A DNA stretch of 64,000 bases from Thermophilibacter provencensis. GTDB lineage: Bacteria; Actinomycetota; Coriobacteriia; Coriobacteriales; Atopobiaceae. Of this stretch, positions 24,781-33,900 are shown in pieces. The stretch spans positions 1 through 64,000 of the forward strand of contig NZ_JAUDEA010000011.1 in NCBI RefSeq assembly GCF_030372065.1, in the 5' to 3' direction. A program made the translations under genes and the position numbers. Under the pieces are notes generated by a model. That model had not been told where the DNA came from, made no database searches, and saw only the letters and a program-made list of their open reading frames with translations. Numbering within the stretch: position 1 is the stretch's first letter; every line of letters starts with the position of its first letter.

Positions 24781-25716
24781 TTAGCGTTTGTCCTTCTCGG
24801 CGCGGCGCTTGTCGTTGATGATCTTGACGTGCTCGTCGGTGATGAGCGTGACGTCGTTCTCCTTGGCCCAGGCCACGCAGCCGTTGAGAACGGTCTTGAG
24901 GAACGGGCGCGGTACCTTGACGAAGTTCTTGAGCGCCTCGTCGGTGAACTTGACCGTATCGTCCGCGCGGTTGGCGGCGTAGCGGATGGACTCGATGTCC
25001 ACCTCCTTGGGGGCGGGGATGGGCTCGGCGATGGGCTTGGCGAGCTTGGGGAAGCGCGTGTACCAGAAGTTGGTGGAGTCGCGGTAGCCGTAGTCCACGG
25101 GCACGGGCGGGAAGCTGTTCTTGGTGACGCCGTTCACGATGGCGTCGTAGTAGCGCTCCTTCATGAGAATCTTGTCGATGTGCAGGATGAAGTGGGCGCC
25201 GTACTTGGACGTGATGCCGTTGAAGTCGTTGTAGGGGCCGGGGTGGCCGTCGTCGATGTCCTCCACGCGGAACTTGTCGGCGCCCTCGAGCTCTGCCGCC
25301 CAGGTGCACTCAAAGACCTGGAACGCGGTCTTGATCACGGGCGGGCGGTTGGGGTCGTTGGGGTCCGCCTGGCCGGGCTCCATCTCAAACTTGAGGTCGC
25401 CCATCTTCTCTGACGAGGGCCCGGGGAAGCCCAGGCGCACGGCCTCCTTGAAGCTCTCGCGGTCGTCGGGGATGAAGTTGAGGGCACACTTGTGCGTGCG
25501 GAGCAGGTTTGCGCAGGTGTTTGAGGTGTTGCGGCATTCCAGCAGCATCGCGTAGCGGTCCTTGCCGGCAATGTAGTACGGGAAGCACAGCGAGTACGAG
25601 CCAATGTTGAGGCTGCCGTCCGGGTTCATGGTGGAGATGCACACGGTGGGCATGGGGAAGAAGGCGGACGTCTGGTAGAAGTTGTCCACGATCCTCAGGT
25701 CCTTGAAGCTGCTCAT
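24781..25716 (-). CDS. flavin reductase-like FMN protein with a C-terminal PCP_red-like domain
   Basis: 311 residues. The N-terminal 200 form a flavin-reductase-like split barrel (TVCISTMNPDGSLNIGSYS, LLECRNTSNTCANLLRT, NFIPDDRESFKEA), which binds FMN. The last 50 residues, FTDEALKNFVKVPRPFLKTV followed by CVAWAKENDVTLITDEHV, resemble the short domain at the end of light-independent protochlorophyllide reductase subunit B (PCP_red, PF08369), also found in some non-photosynthetic reductases; this is a pattern match by eye. Second gene of the TetR operon; its ATG overlaps the tetR stop by four bases. A role in reducing a small aromatic or quinone-like compound with the NAD(P)-binding partner is inferred. 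Confidence 0.82.
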   Translation of the reverse strand: MSSFKDLRIVDNFYQTSAFFPMPTVCISTMNPDGSLNIGSYSLCFPYYIAGKDRYAMLLECRNTSNTCANLLRTHKCALNFIPDDRESFKEAVRLGFPGPSSEKMGDLKFEMEPGQADPNDPNRPPVIKTAFQVFECTWAAELEGADKFRVEDIDDGHPGPYNDFNGITSKYGAHFILHIDKILMKERYYDAIVNGVTKNSFPPVPVDYGYRDSTNFWYTRFPKLAKPIAEPIPAPKEVDIESIRYAANRADDTVKFTDEALKNFVKVPRPFLKTVLNGCVAWAKENDVTLITDEHVKIINDKRRAEKDKR

Positions 25717-26264
25717 GAGTTCCTCCTTGTGGGGTTGGAGGCGTCCAGGGCGGACGCCAGCTTGCCAAACTGTTGCGCGCCGAGCTCGGGGTCCACCGAG
25801 CAGGCGAGAAGTGCCTCGGCAATGACGCCTGCGGCCTCAGCGAGGTCTTCGCGACCGCAGCTGGAGACGACCGTCCCTATGGGTGCCGCGATCTGGGAGC
25901 GCAGCTCGCGGTGGAAGCGGGCGACGTAGCCCGTGACGGGCACGCCGTCGTACTGCTCCCAGACGTGGCGGTAGCGTGCCGTGAAGCCATCGAGGACGCA
26001 GCAGAGCTCGGTGAGGCCGGGCGCGAGCGAGGTGGCCTCCTGGGCGGCGCGCTCCATGTCCTCGATGACGTGCCTCCAGTCGGCGAGCGTGATGGTGGCG
26101 ATGATCTCGTCCTTGTCGGCAAAGTGGTTGTAGATCGTGCCGGGGGAGACGTTGCAGCGCCGCGCGAGCTCGCGCATGGAGAGGGCGCGGTAGCCCTCGG
26201 TGCGCAGCAGCAGATCGGCCTGCTCGAGGATGCGCTTCCTGAGGTTGGGGATGAGCTTGGGCAT
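25713..26264 (-). CDS. TetR-family repressor
   Basis: 183 residues. N-terminal helix-turn-helix LSMRELARRCNVSPGTIYNHFADKDE is the clear TetR signature; the C-terminal half is a ligand-binding helical domain with no recognisable ligand clue. It is the first gene of a five-gene operon and is preceded by a promoter whose start region holds a perfect palindrome, TGAACGCGTTCA, so it very likely represses its own operon. The start follows GGGAGGGCGCC. Confidence 0.92.
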   Translation of the reverse strand: MPKLIPNLRKRILEQADLLLRTEGYRALSMRELARRCNVSPGTIYNHFADKDEIIATITLADWRHVIEDMERAAQEATSLAPGLTELCCVLDGFTARYRHVWEQYDGVPVTGYVARFHRELRSQIAAPIGTVVSSCGREDLAEAAGVIAEALLACSVDPELGAQQFGKLASALDASNPTRRNS

Positions 26265-26292
26265 GGCGCCCTCCCGCGTCGCAGAATTTATC

Positions 26293-26331
26293 TGAACGCG
26301 TTCATTTTAGGGATATGACGAAATTGTGCAA
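26293..26331 (-). promoter_or_regulatory. promoter and TetR operator of the flavin-reductase operon
   Basis: On the minus strand TTGCAC (26331-26326) and TAAAAT (26309-26304) are separated by 16 bases. The 12-bp perfect palindrome TGAACGCGTTCA (26293-26304) starts at the last base of the -10 box and covers the expected transcription start. It is 29 bases upstream of tetR. This is the usual position for an autorepressor site. Confidence 0.8.
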
Positions 26332-26358
26332 GGAAAGCATGGGGATGCCGGTGTAGAA

Positions 26359-26473
26359 AGCCCCTCCCAAACCAACGTTTCAGCAGGTGGAATGTAGGTT
26401 TGGGAGGGGAGAAGCGCAAAAGCCCCTCCCAAACCTTCGTTTTGGCGAGAAGAACGTTGGTTTGGAAGGGGCT
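26359..26473. repeat. two more copies of the AGCCCCTCCCAAACC hairpin repeat
   Basis: 26421-26473 is a near-perfect copy of 22822-22874 (one base differs in 53). 26359-26409 is a diverged relative with the same outer arms (AGCCCCTCCCAAACC / GGTTTGGGAGGGG) but a different loop. The pair lies between the tetR promoter and the DedA gene end, and probably serves as terminator for the DedA transcript on the minus strand. Confidence 0.85.
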
Positions 26474-26499
26474 ACTGATGACGCGGGCGGTGCGGCTCG

Positions 26500-27138
26500 C
26501 TACTTCCGGGCGCGCTGCTCTCGGATGGCGGGCAGGACGCGCTTGACCACCCAGACGGCGGCGATGACCACAACGAGCGCGATGATGACGTACTTGACGA
26601 TATCGGACACCCACTCCGCCCGCTCCGTGACGGTCTCCCAGGCGCTGCCTGCCGCGGCGCCGAGCGAGCAGAGCACGGTGTTCCAGACCGCGGAGCCCAC
26701 GAGCGTATAAAGCGAGAAGCGCACGACGTTCATCTTGGCCGTGCCGGCGGGGATGGAGATGAGGCTGCGCACGACGGGAATGCAGCGGCAGATGAGGACC
26801 GTCACCTGGCCCTTGCGGTCAAACCAGTCCACGGCGCTGGAGATATCCTCCGGCTTGAAGCCAAGCAGGCGCATGGGCTTGGTGCCAAAGAAGGCCATGA
26901 GGCGCTCGCGCGAGAGGATGCGGCCCACGCCGTAGAGGATGTAGGCGCCCGTGATGGAGCCAATCGTGGCCGCGATGATCACGCCCGGGAGCGTGAGGTC
27001 GGTCGTGGTGGTGAAGAAGCCGGAGAGGGGGAGGATGAGCTCCGAGGGAATGGGTGGGAAGACGTTCTCAAAGAAGATGAGAAACCAGACGCCAATGTAG
27101 CCAAACTGGCTGATGAGGTTGGTGAACGTAGCCTCCAT
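26500..27138 (-). CDS. DedA-family membrane protein
   Basis: 212 residues with the DedA/SNARE-associated fold: FFENVFPPIPSELILPLSGF, the loop GAYILYGVGRILSRERL, and the arginine-proline motif CRCIPVVRSLISIPAGTAKM, followed by a final helix and basic tail. DedA proteins act as lipid flippases for undecaprenyl phosphate or phosphatidylethanolamine and affect envelope stress resistance. It is transcribed alone from the promoter at 27172-27199 and is followed by the hairpin repeats. Confidence 0.92.
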   Translation of the reverse strand: MEATFTNLISQFGYIGVWFLIFFENVFPPIPSELILPLSGFFTTTTDLTLPGVIIAATIGSITGAYILYGVGRILSRERLMAFFGTKPMRLLGFKPEDISSAVDWFDRKGQVTVLICRCIPVVRSLISIPAGTAKMNVVRFSLYTLVGSAVWNTVLCSLGAAAGSAWETVTERAEWVSDIVKYVIIALVVVIAAVWVVKRVLPAIREQRARK

Positions 27139-27171
27139 GGGGCTCCTTTGTCCCGACGACGGTGCGCGTCA

Positions 27172-27199
27172 ATTATCCCCATCTTTTTGTGTCTGCCAA
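27172..27199 (-). promoter_or_regulatory. sigma-A-type promoter for the dedA gene
   Basis: Minus-strand TTGGCA (27199-27194) and GATAAT (27177-27172) with a 16-base spacer, 33 bases upstream of the start codon. Confidence 0.7.
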
Positions 27200-27263
27200 G
27201 AAATCCAACTATTGCACAAAAGTTGGGGAGGGAGGGCACGTCCGGCGCCGAGTGAGGTGCTCG

Positions 27264-27539
27264 CTACGCCGTCACGCCCCTGCGCCTGGCAGCGCGGTCG
27301 TCCTCCTCGTCCATGCGCTCGACGAGCCACACCTTGATGAGCGACTGCCTCGTGACGCCATAGCGCGCGGCAAACGCGTCGAGACGCGCGATGGTCCCGT
27401 CGCCCATGTCAAGCGCGACGCGCCTGCACTGTTGCTTTCCAGGCTGCTCAATGGTTGTTACGTCAATGTATCTGGTGATGTCTTCGCCGGAATCGACCAA
27501 GGCATCGATATCTTCAGCGCTGGGCGTTGATTCTGTCAT
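27264..27539 (-). CDS. brnA: BrnA-type antitoxin (ribbon-helix-helix)
   Basis: A 91-residue protein encoded directly behind the toxin gene and overlapping its end. The C-terminal part has a ribbon-helix-helix look: RRVALDMGDGTIARLDAFAA, then RYGVTRQSLIKVWLVERM. In BrnTA systems the antitoxin binds the toxin and represses the operon. The N terminus is acidic. Start ATG 27539 has AAGGAGG upstream. Because the toxin is frameshifted, the antitoxin may be an orphan here, though it is itself intact. Confidence 0.82.
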   Translation of the reverse strand: MTESTPSAEDIDALVDSGEDITRYIDVTTIEQPGKQQCRRVALDMGDGTIARLDAFAARYGVTRQSLIKVWLVERMDEEDDRAARRRGVTA

Positions 27540-27788
27540 AGATGCCGGCCTCCTTTATGGTTGCTCGTCTCACTGAGATGATACGCGTCGCGGCGCCGCG
27601 CGGCGTCGTAGCAGCAAGCCAAATCGCGCCAGCATATCTTGCCAGGATGCCAAAACGACGCTCCCCGGAGTTGGAGAGACGAAACTCAACTCGGTCGCCG
27701 TCTCTCCAGAGCTCTCTGGCTTCGCGAAGCTAATACCGTGTTTCCTGGCGTTTGACGCGCTCTTTCTCGGGTCCCGCTCAAACTCCAC
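27514..27788 (-). pseudogene. brnT: BrnT-type ribonuclease toxin gene with a one-base deletion
   Basis: From a GTG at 27788 (GGGAGG seven bases upstream, possible -10 TATACT at 27806-27801) the frame reads EFERDPRKSASNARKHGISF, the BrnT N terminus. After FAK it leaves the family pattern. The shifted frame then reads ARELWRDGDRVEF, GERRFGILARYAG and the C-terminal family motif RIISVRRATIKEAG, ending at 27514 inside brnA. The 275-base length is one short of a multiple of three. Restoring one G in the TTCGCGAAGCC stretch (27720-27730) gives a full 91-residue BrnT with ISFAEARELW. So the toxin is either inactivated or affected by a sequencing error. Confidence 0.82.
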
Positions 27789-27862
27789 TCGCGCCCTCCC
27801 AGTATATCGGATTTGATAATAATTCCGTACTGATAACGTCATTAAAAAGTGCTGAATCTATT

Positions 27863-27898
27863 GGCGTGCCCGGACAGAGGAGTCTGTCCGGGCACGCC
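27863..27898 (-). terminator. hairpin terminator of the giant adhesin gene
   Basis: A perfect 15-bp stem (27863-27877 with 27884-27898, 6-base loop) lies six bases after the adhesin stop on the minus strand. The nearest T-run (TTTTT) is about 15 bases further, so it is a strong hairpin with an imperfect tail. Confidence 0.7.
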
Positions 27899-27904
27899 GG
27901 GGGG

Positions 27905-30900
27905 CTACCTTCTTCTGAGGCGAGTGGAGAGAATCGCGGCAACGGAGACGAGCAGTGCCCCTCCCGCGCTCAGCGCCGGTATTGGACTTGTCGCCTGGCC
28001 AGTGTTGGGTACGCCCTCGTCTGGCTCATCAGGCTCCGGCGGCTCGTTGGGCTCTGGGGGCTCTTCGGGTGCCGGCGGCTCGTCGGGCGGAGTGTCAACG
28101 GTGATCGTTTGCCCCTCATCGGCGATGTCCGCGTGTCGCGCAATGAGTGTCCCGTCACGGCTGAGCTCCTCAAAGACGACAACGTTTCTTCCCTCGAGCC
28201 CGTGGGTGTCAAATGAGAGGCCCACGGAAACGGTACCCTCGGGGCTCTCGGGCACGAAGGTCGTGATTGCGCTCGGCGCGTTTTCGCCGTCATCCAAGAG
28301 CGCCCCCTCGTCCGCGCCGTTCTCGCCCATGAGGTGAAGCGTGCTGGAGAGCGTGTACTCGAAACCCGGCGTAAGCCCCCGATAGGACACGGCGTCCACG
28401 ACCGATGCCGTTGTTGCCGCGGGGACGAGGTGGTCCCCGTCAAAGGCGTCCGTTGCCGTTGTCTCGAGGCTCACGAGCCTTACGGTCTGGCCTTCGTCGG
28501 CGATGTCCGCGTGGGCTGCGAGCGTCACGCCGTCACGGGAGAGCGTCTCAAAGGCCACCAGACCGTCATGCCCCGCGAGCGCGGCGTCAATCTCAAAGGT
28601 GACCTCAACCGAGCCGTTGGGCTCCTCGGGCACAAAGGCTGCGCTCACGGTCACGGGCTTGCCCTCGGCATCCTCGAGCATGCCCTCGTCGGTTGCGGAG
28701 CCCTCGGCGTCTTGGCTCATCTGGTGGAGCTCACCGGTGAGGACGTACTTCTCGCCGGTGCGCAGGTTTGCGTACGCGACGGTGTCCACGAGCGTGACGG
28801 GGGCGGTTCCGTCCTCGCCAAGGAGCGTCTGGAACTCGCGGAGCCCCGTTGCGGCGTTCGTGAGGGCGGTTGCGATGCCGGGCACATGAACGGTCTGATT
28901 CTCGTCCTCGATGTCCGCATGTGCGACGAGCGTGATACCTCCCGAGGAGAGCTCCTCGAAGGCTACGACGTCCGCGCCCTTAAGCTGGCTGGCGTCGAGG
29001 ATGAAGGTGAGCTCCACGGTCTGAGCCTCGCCTTCGGCAACAAACGATGTGGTTGCCGTCACGACCTTTCCGTCGGCGTCCGTCAGCTCGCCCTCGTCCA
29101 CGGCAACCCCATGCTCGTCCCAGCGCTTGACATGCAGCGTTCCGCTGACCACGTACGCCTTGCCCGGCAGGAGCCCGCTGAGGTCAACCGTGTCAGTGAT
29201 CGTTTGCTCGGGCGCTGCCGCAATCTCGTCGTTGCCATCTGCGGCATCGAGTGCGGTCGTCTTGATGCCCGGGACAACAACGGTCTGGCGCTCGTCGTTC
29301 AGGTCCGCGTGCGAGGCGAGAAGGACCCCGTTTCGCCACAGCTCCTCAAAGACCACGAGCCTTCTGCCGCCAAGCCCTGCGGCGTCAACTTCAAGCTCGA
29401 GGGATGCGGTGCCCTGCGTCGAGGATGCCTCGTAGGTTGCGCTCGCCTTGGAGACGATGCCCTCGTACACAAGGGCACCCTCGTCGTTGGTTCCGATCAG
29501 GTGGACCGATCCCTTGATCTCGTATTGTGCCCCTGGGGCGAGATTCTCGAGCGTCACCGTGTCCACGATGAGCTGGTCGCTGAGGTTGGGAAGATTGCCG
29601 TCGCCCGTTGCGAGGGACCGTGCCGCAGTGCTCACCTTGGGAAGACGAACGGTCTGCTCCTCGTCGTTGATGTCGGCATGGACGACGAGCGTCACGTCAT
29701 CTGAGGAGAGCTCCTCAAAGGCCACGAGCGTCGTGCCGGCGAGCTTGGAGGCGTCTATCACAAAGGTGAGCGCGATGTCCATCGTCTTGTCGGTTGCCGT
29801 GAAGGTGCTGGTGGCAGAGACGGGCTCGTCCTTCTCGTTAAGAAGCGGGCCGTCATCGACGCCGGTTCCGTCCTCGGTGAGCACCCTTACGTGGAGCTCA
29901 CCGGATATCGTGTACTCCTTTCCCGGGACGAGATTGGTGGCATGAACAAGGTCAACGATCTCCTGGGTGCCCTGGGCGGGGACGTCATGCCCGCCCGTTG
30001 CGGTTGATGCCGCGGTGGTTGCAAGCTCGGGAACGTGAACGCTCTGCTTCTCGTCGGATACGTCCGCATGCTGAGCGAGCAGGATGCCCTCTCGTGAGAG
30101 TTCCTCAAAGACCACGATGTCGCGCTCAGCGAGAAGGGATGCATCAACCCCCTCAAACTCCATCGTTGCCGTCATGCTCGCCTCCGTTGCCTCGAGCGTG
30201 GCGTGGGCCTCAATCGGCTTGCCATCCTTGTCCTTGAGGGCACCCGCATCCGTTCCGTCCGCCCTCCTCTCATGAAGGGTGCCCGCAATCTCGTACGTCT
30301 CTCCAACGGTGAGGTTGGTGAGCAGGACCGTGTCGGCGATGGCCTGTTCCTCGCCCTGGGGGAGCTGGTGGTCTCCGGTTGTGACGGAGAGGGCTTCCGT
30401 TGAGATGCCGGGAAGGCGAACCGTCTGGCACTCGTCCGAGATGTCGGCATGTGCTGCGAGTGGGCCCTCCTCGTTTGAGAGCTCCGTCATGGCAACGACG
30501 GTCTTCCCCGCGAGCTCTGCCGTGGGCACGTCAAACTCGAGCCGGACCGTCATCTCGGGGTCCGTTGCCTCAAAGGAGCTGCTGGCAGTGAGTGCCTTGT
30601 CATCATCGTTTGTGAGGTGGCCATCGTCAGAGCCGTCTTCCGCACGCAGGTGCAGGGTGTCGGTAACCGTGTACGTCTCCCCGACGACGAGGCCCCGGAG
30701 GTGCACGGTGTCGGTCATCGCAGAGTCCGCCCAGCTGGGCGCCTCGTGGTTCGAGGTGACGTTGGAGATGAGGGTGGTGGAGATGGCGGGCACGCTGACG
30801 CTCTGGTCCTCGTCCGAGAGGTCCCTGTGGGAGGCGACCTCGCCATTCTCGTCGTGGAGCGTCTCAAAGGCGACAAGCCGCTTTCCCGCGAGCTTGCTTG

Positions 30901-33900
30901 TGTCAACGGTGAAGGTGACGCGCGTCTCGCCCGAGGAGACGCCCTCCCTCACCTCCGCTCGAGAGACTGCCACAACGCCCTCGTCGGCCCCATCGGAAGA
31001 GACTGCGTGGAGCTCGCCGAGAAGCACATAGTCCTTGTCAGGCTGGATGCCCTCGTAGCGAACCACATCCGTAAGGCGCACCTCCTCCCGGGCGGGGACG
31101 CTCTTTGACGAGCCGTCCCCAGAGAGGAGCTCGGTGTCCATATGCACCGTATCTCCGGTGTCGTCAAAGGTCCCCAGCTCGAGGTTCACCCCGTCACGGG
31201 TCACGTGGACGCGCGTGGAGACGAGGGACATCCCCTCGTTGGCATCGCAGCGCAGCTCCTCCACGAGGTACCAGTCGTAGGGGAGGGCGCCGAGCGAGTC
31301 GTCAACCTCGACCCCCTCGTCTGAGCGGCCGTGGAACCACGTGCCGGCGTAGGGGTCCAGCCTGGAGTCGTCCACGGTGCCGTCCGCGAGCAGCGCCGCG
31401 TCGTTGGCGTTGGTGGAGGTGGTGTGCGCGTTCCAGTCCGCGGCGGTGTTGACCATGCCGTTGTCGTCGGTCACGATGACGTGCCACTCGCCGGTGGTCT
31501 CGGAGGTCACCCTGAAGGGGATTCCCGCGAGGCGCTTACCGCCCTCGACGGACTTCTCAAGCGAGAAGTCTCCTCTCTTGACCTGCTCGGGGGTCCTGTC
31601 CGCGGGCGGGGTCAGGCTGGCCACGTCGCCCTCGCCGCGGACCTCAACGGTCTTGGACCAGCCGTCGTTGACCAGGTAGCCGGGGCTGGGGCTGGCCTCG
31701 CGCACGGAGTAGGTGCCGTAGGGCAGGAGGTGCTCGCCCGTGGCCGCGGAGCCGTCCTCGCCCGTGACCATGGTGGCGGGGGTCACGACCTCGCCGGGCT
31801 GGTACGTGACGCCGTCCACGACGACCGCGCGCTCGGACTCGTTGGTGACCTCGAAGACCGCGCCGGCGAGGCTCGCCCCGCCGAGCGGGCGCGCCGGGTC
31901 CTCGGAGCCGGCCTCGGCGAGCTCGCGGTCGACCTTCTGGACCTCGACGCCGCCGCGCTCCACGGGCTCGGGGGCGGCCTTGTCCGCGTCAAGCGGGTAG
32001 GTGGTGCCGTCGGAGCGCACCTGGACGGTCTGGGACCAGCCGTCCGGCAGGCTGTAGCCCTCTGAGGGGGTCGTCTCGGTGACCTCGTAGGTGCCGTAGG
32101 GCAGGTCGCGCGCGCCCGTGGCGGCGAGGCCGGACTCGTCGGTGGTGATCTGCTTCACGACCTCGCCGGGCTCGTGCCACGAGCCATCGACCATGACGCC
32201 GTGCCTGGAGCGGTTGGTGATGGAGAAGACGGCGCCCGCCAGCGTGGCGTCGCCCTGGGGCTCGGCCCCGGAGGTGTCGGCGTCCACCTTCTGCACGGAG
32301 ATGCCCCCTCGGATGGGAAGGTCCGCAACGGAGAGCTCGACCACCTGGCCGTCCTCGCGGATCTGGAACTCCTGGGACCACCCCTCGTTGGGGAGGTAGC
32401 CCTCGGGCGAGGCGGCCTCGGTGGCGCGGTAGGTGCCGTAGGGGAGCGCGCGGGCCGCGGTCGCCGCCCAGCCGTCCTCGGTCGTCTCGATGCTCAGGCA
32501 GACCTGATTCGGCTGGTAGGTCACGCCGCCCACCACGACGGAGCCGGCGGAGAGGTTCTCGATCTCTATCACGGCGCCCGCCAGTGTGGCGTCGCCCTGC
32601 GGGCGGGCGTCCGCGAGCTCGGCGTCCTTCTTCAACACCGCGCCCTGCCCGCGCTCGGGCTCGTCCGCGAGCGGCTGGTCGTCGAGGCTCACCACCTGGC
32701 CGTCCTCGTTGACGTCAACGGTTGTGCGCCACTCCTCGTTGGGGAGATAGCCCTCGGGAGGGGTCTTCTCGAAGAGCTCGTATGATCCGTAGGGAAGCGA
32801 GCCCGCCTCGCCGCGGGCGAGTCCGTCGGCGCCGACTACTGCCTCTGCGGTGGTTACCTCCTCGCCTGGTGCGAACTTCTCGTCATCCACCACGACCGGG
32901 CCCTCGGAGCGGTTGATGACGCCGATCACGGCGCCCTCGAGCGTGGCGTCGCCCTGGGCGGCGGAGACCATGAGGTTGCCGTCGACCTTTCTGGCCGCGT
33001 AGGTTCCGCGCTCCACCTCCTCGTCGAGTGCCTCGTCCTCGGGGACGGGCACGATGACGCCGTCCTCCTGCACGGAGACCGTTGAGGTCCATTCCTCGTT
33101 GAGACGATATCCCCTGGGCGGCTCGAGCTCGCGGAGCGTGTAGGTGCCACGGGGCAGGTCGCGCTCGCCGGTGGACCCGGTGCCGTTCTCGCCCGTGACG
33201 ATCTTGGTGTTCTCGATGAGCTCCCCGTCCGCGTACTCGACGCCCTTGACCACCACGCGCGCGCCCGATGCGTTGTACACGCCGATCACGGCGCCGGCAA
33301 GCGTGGCATTGCCCTGGGACACGCCTTCCTCGAGGTCGTGGTCGACCTTTGGGACGGAGATGCCGCCGCGCACGACCCTGTCCTCAACGGCCATCCCCAC
33401 CTCGTCGACCTGGCCGAAGCGGTCTGACCAGCCGCCCACCTTGACAACCTTCGCACCCGATGGCGCAGAATCATCCGCAACCACCTGGGCAATGTGGACC
33501 GAGCTGTCCGAGAGCGCATAGCCCTCAGGGGGCTTGGTCTCCTGGACCGTGAGGGTTCCAAGCGGGAGTATCGCGGCGCCGCCTCCCTCGTCGATTCCGT
33601 ACCAGGGGTCGCCGCCCACCTTGAACCGGTCGGCAAGCTGCGCCACGCCGTACCCCTCAAGCTCGACCGTCTCGATGATCCAGGTGCGACTGGGCATGTC
33701 GGGAAGATCGTCCTCGGACTCAGCGCTCACGCCTTCGTAGAAGCGGACGGCAAACTGCGCCCCATCGAGATGCGCGGTGCCCTGCGAGACGATCTGCTTG
33801 CCCTCTGCGTCGACCTTTTGGACGTAGAACCACGCGGGGCAGGATAGCGGCTGGTCGGTAACGCCCACCCGGGTGTTTGCTCCGGCACCGTTGACCTCAA

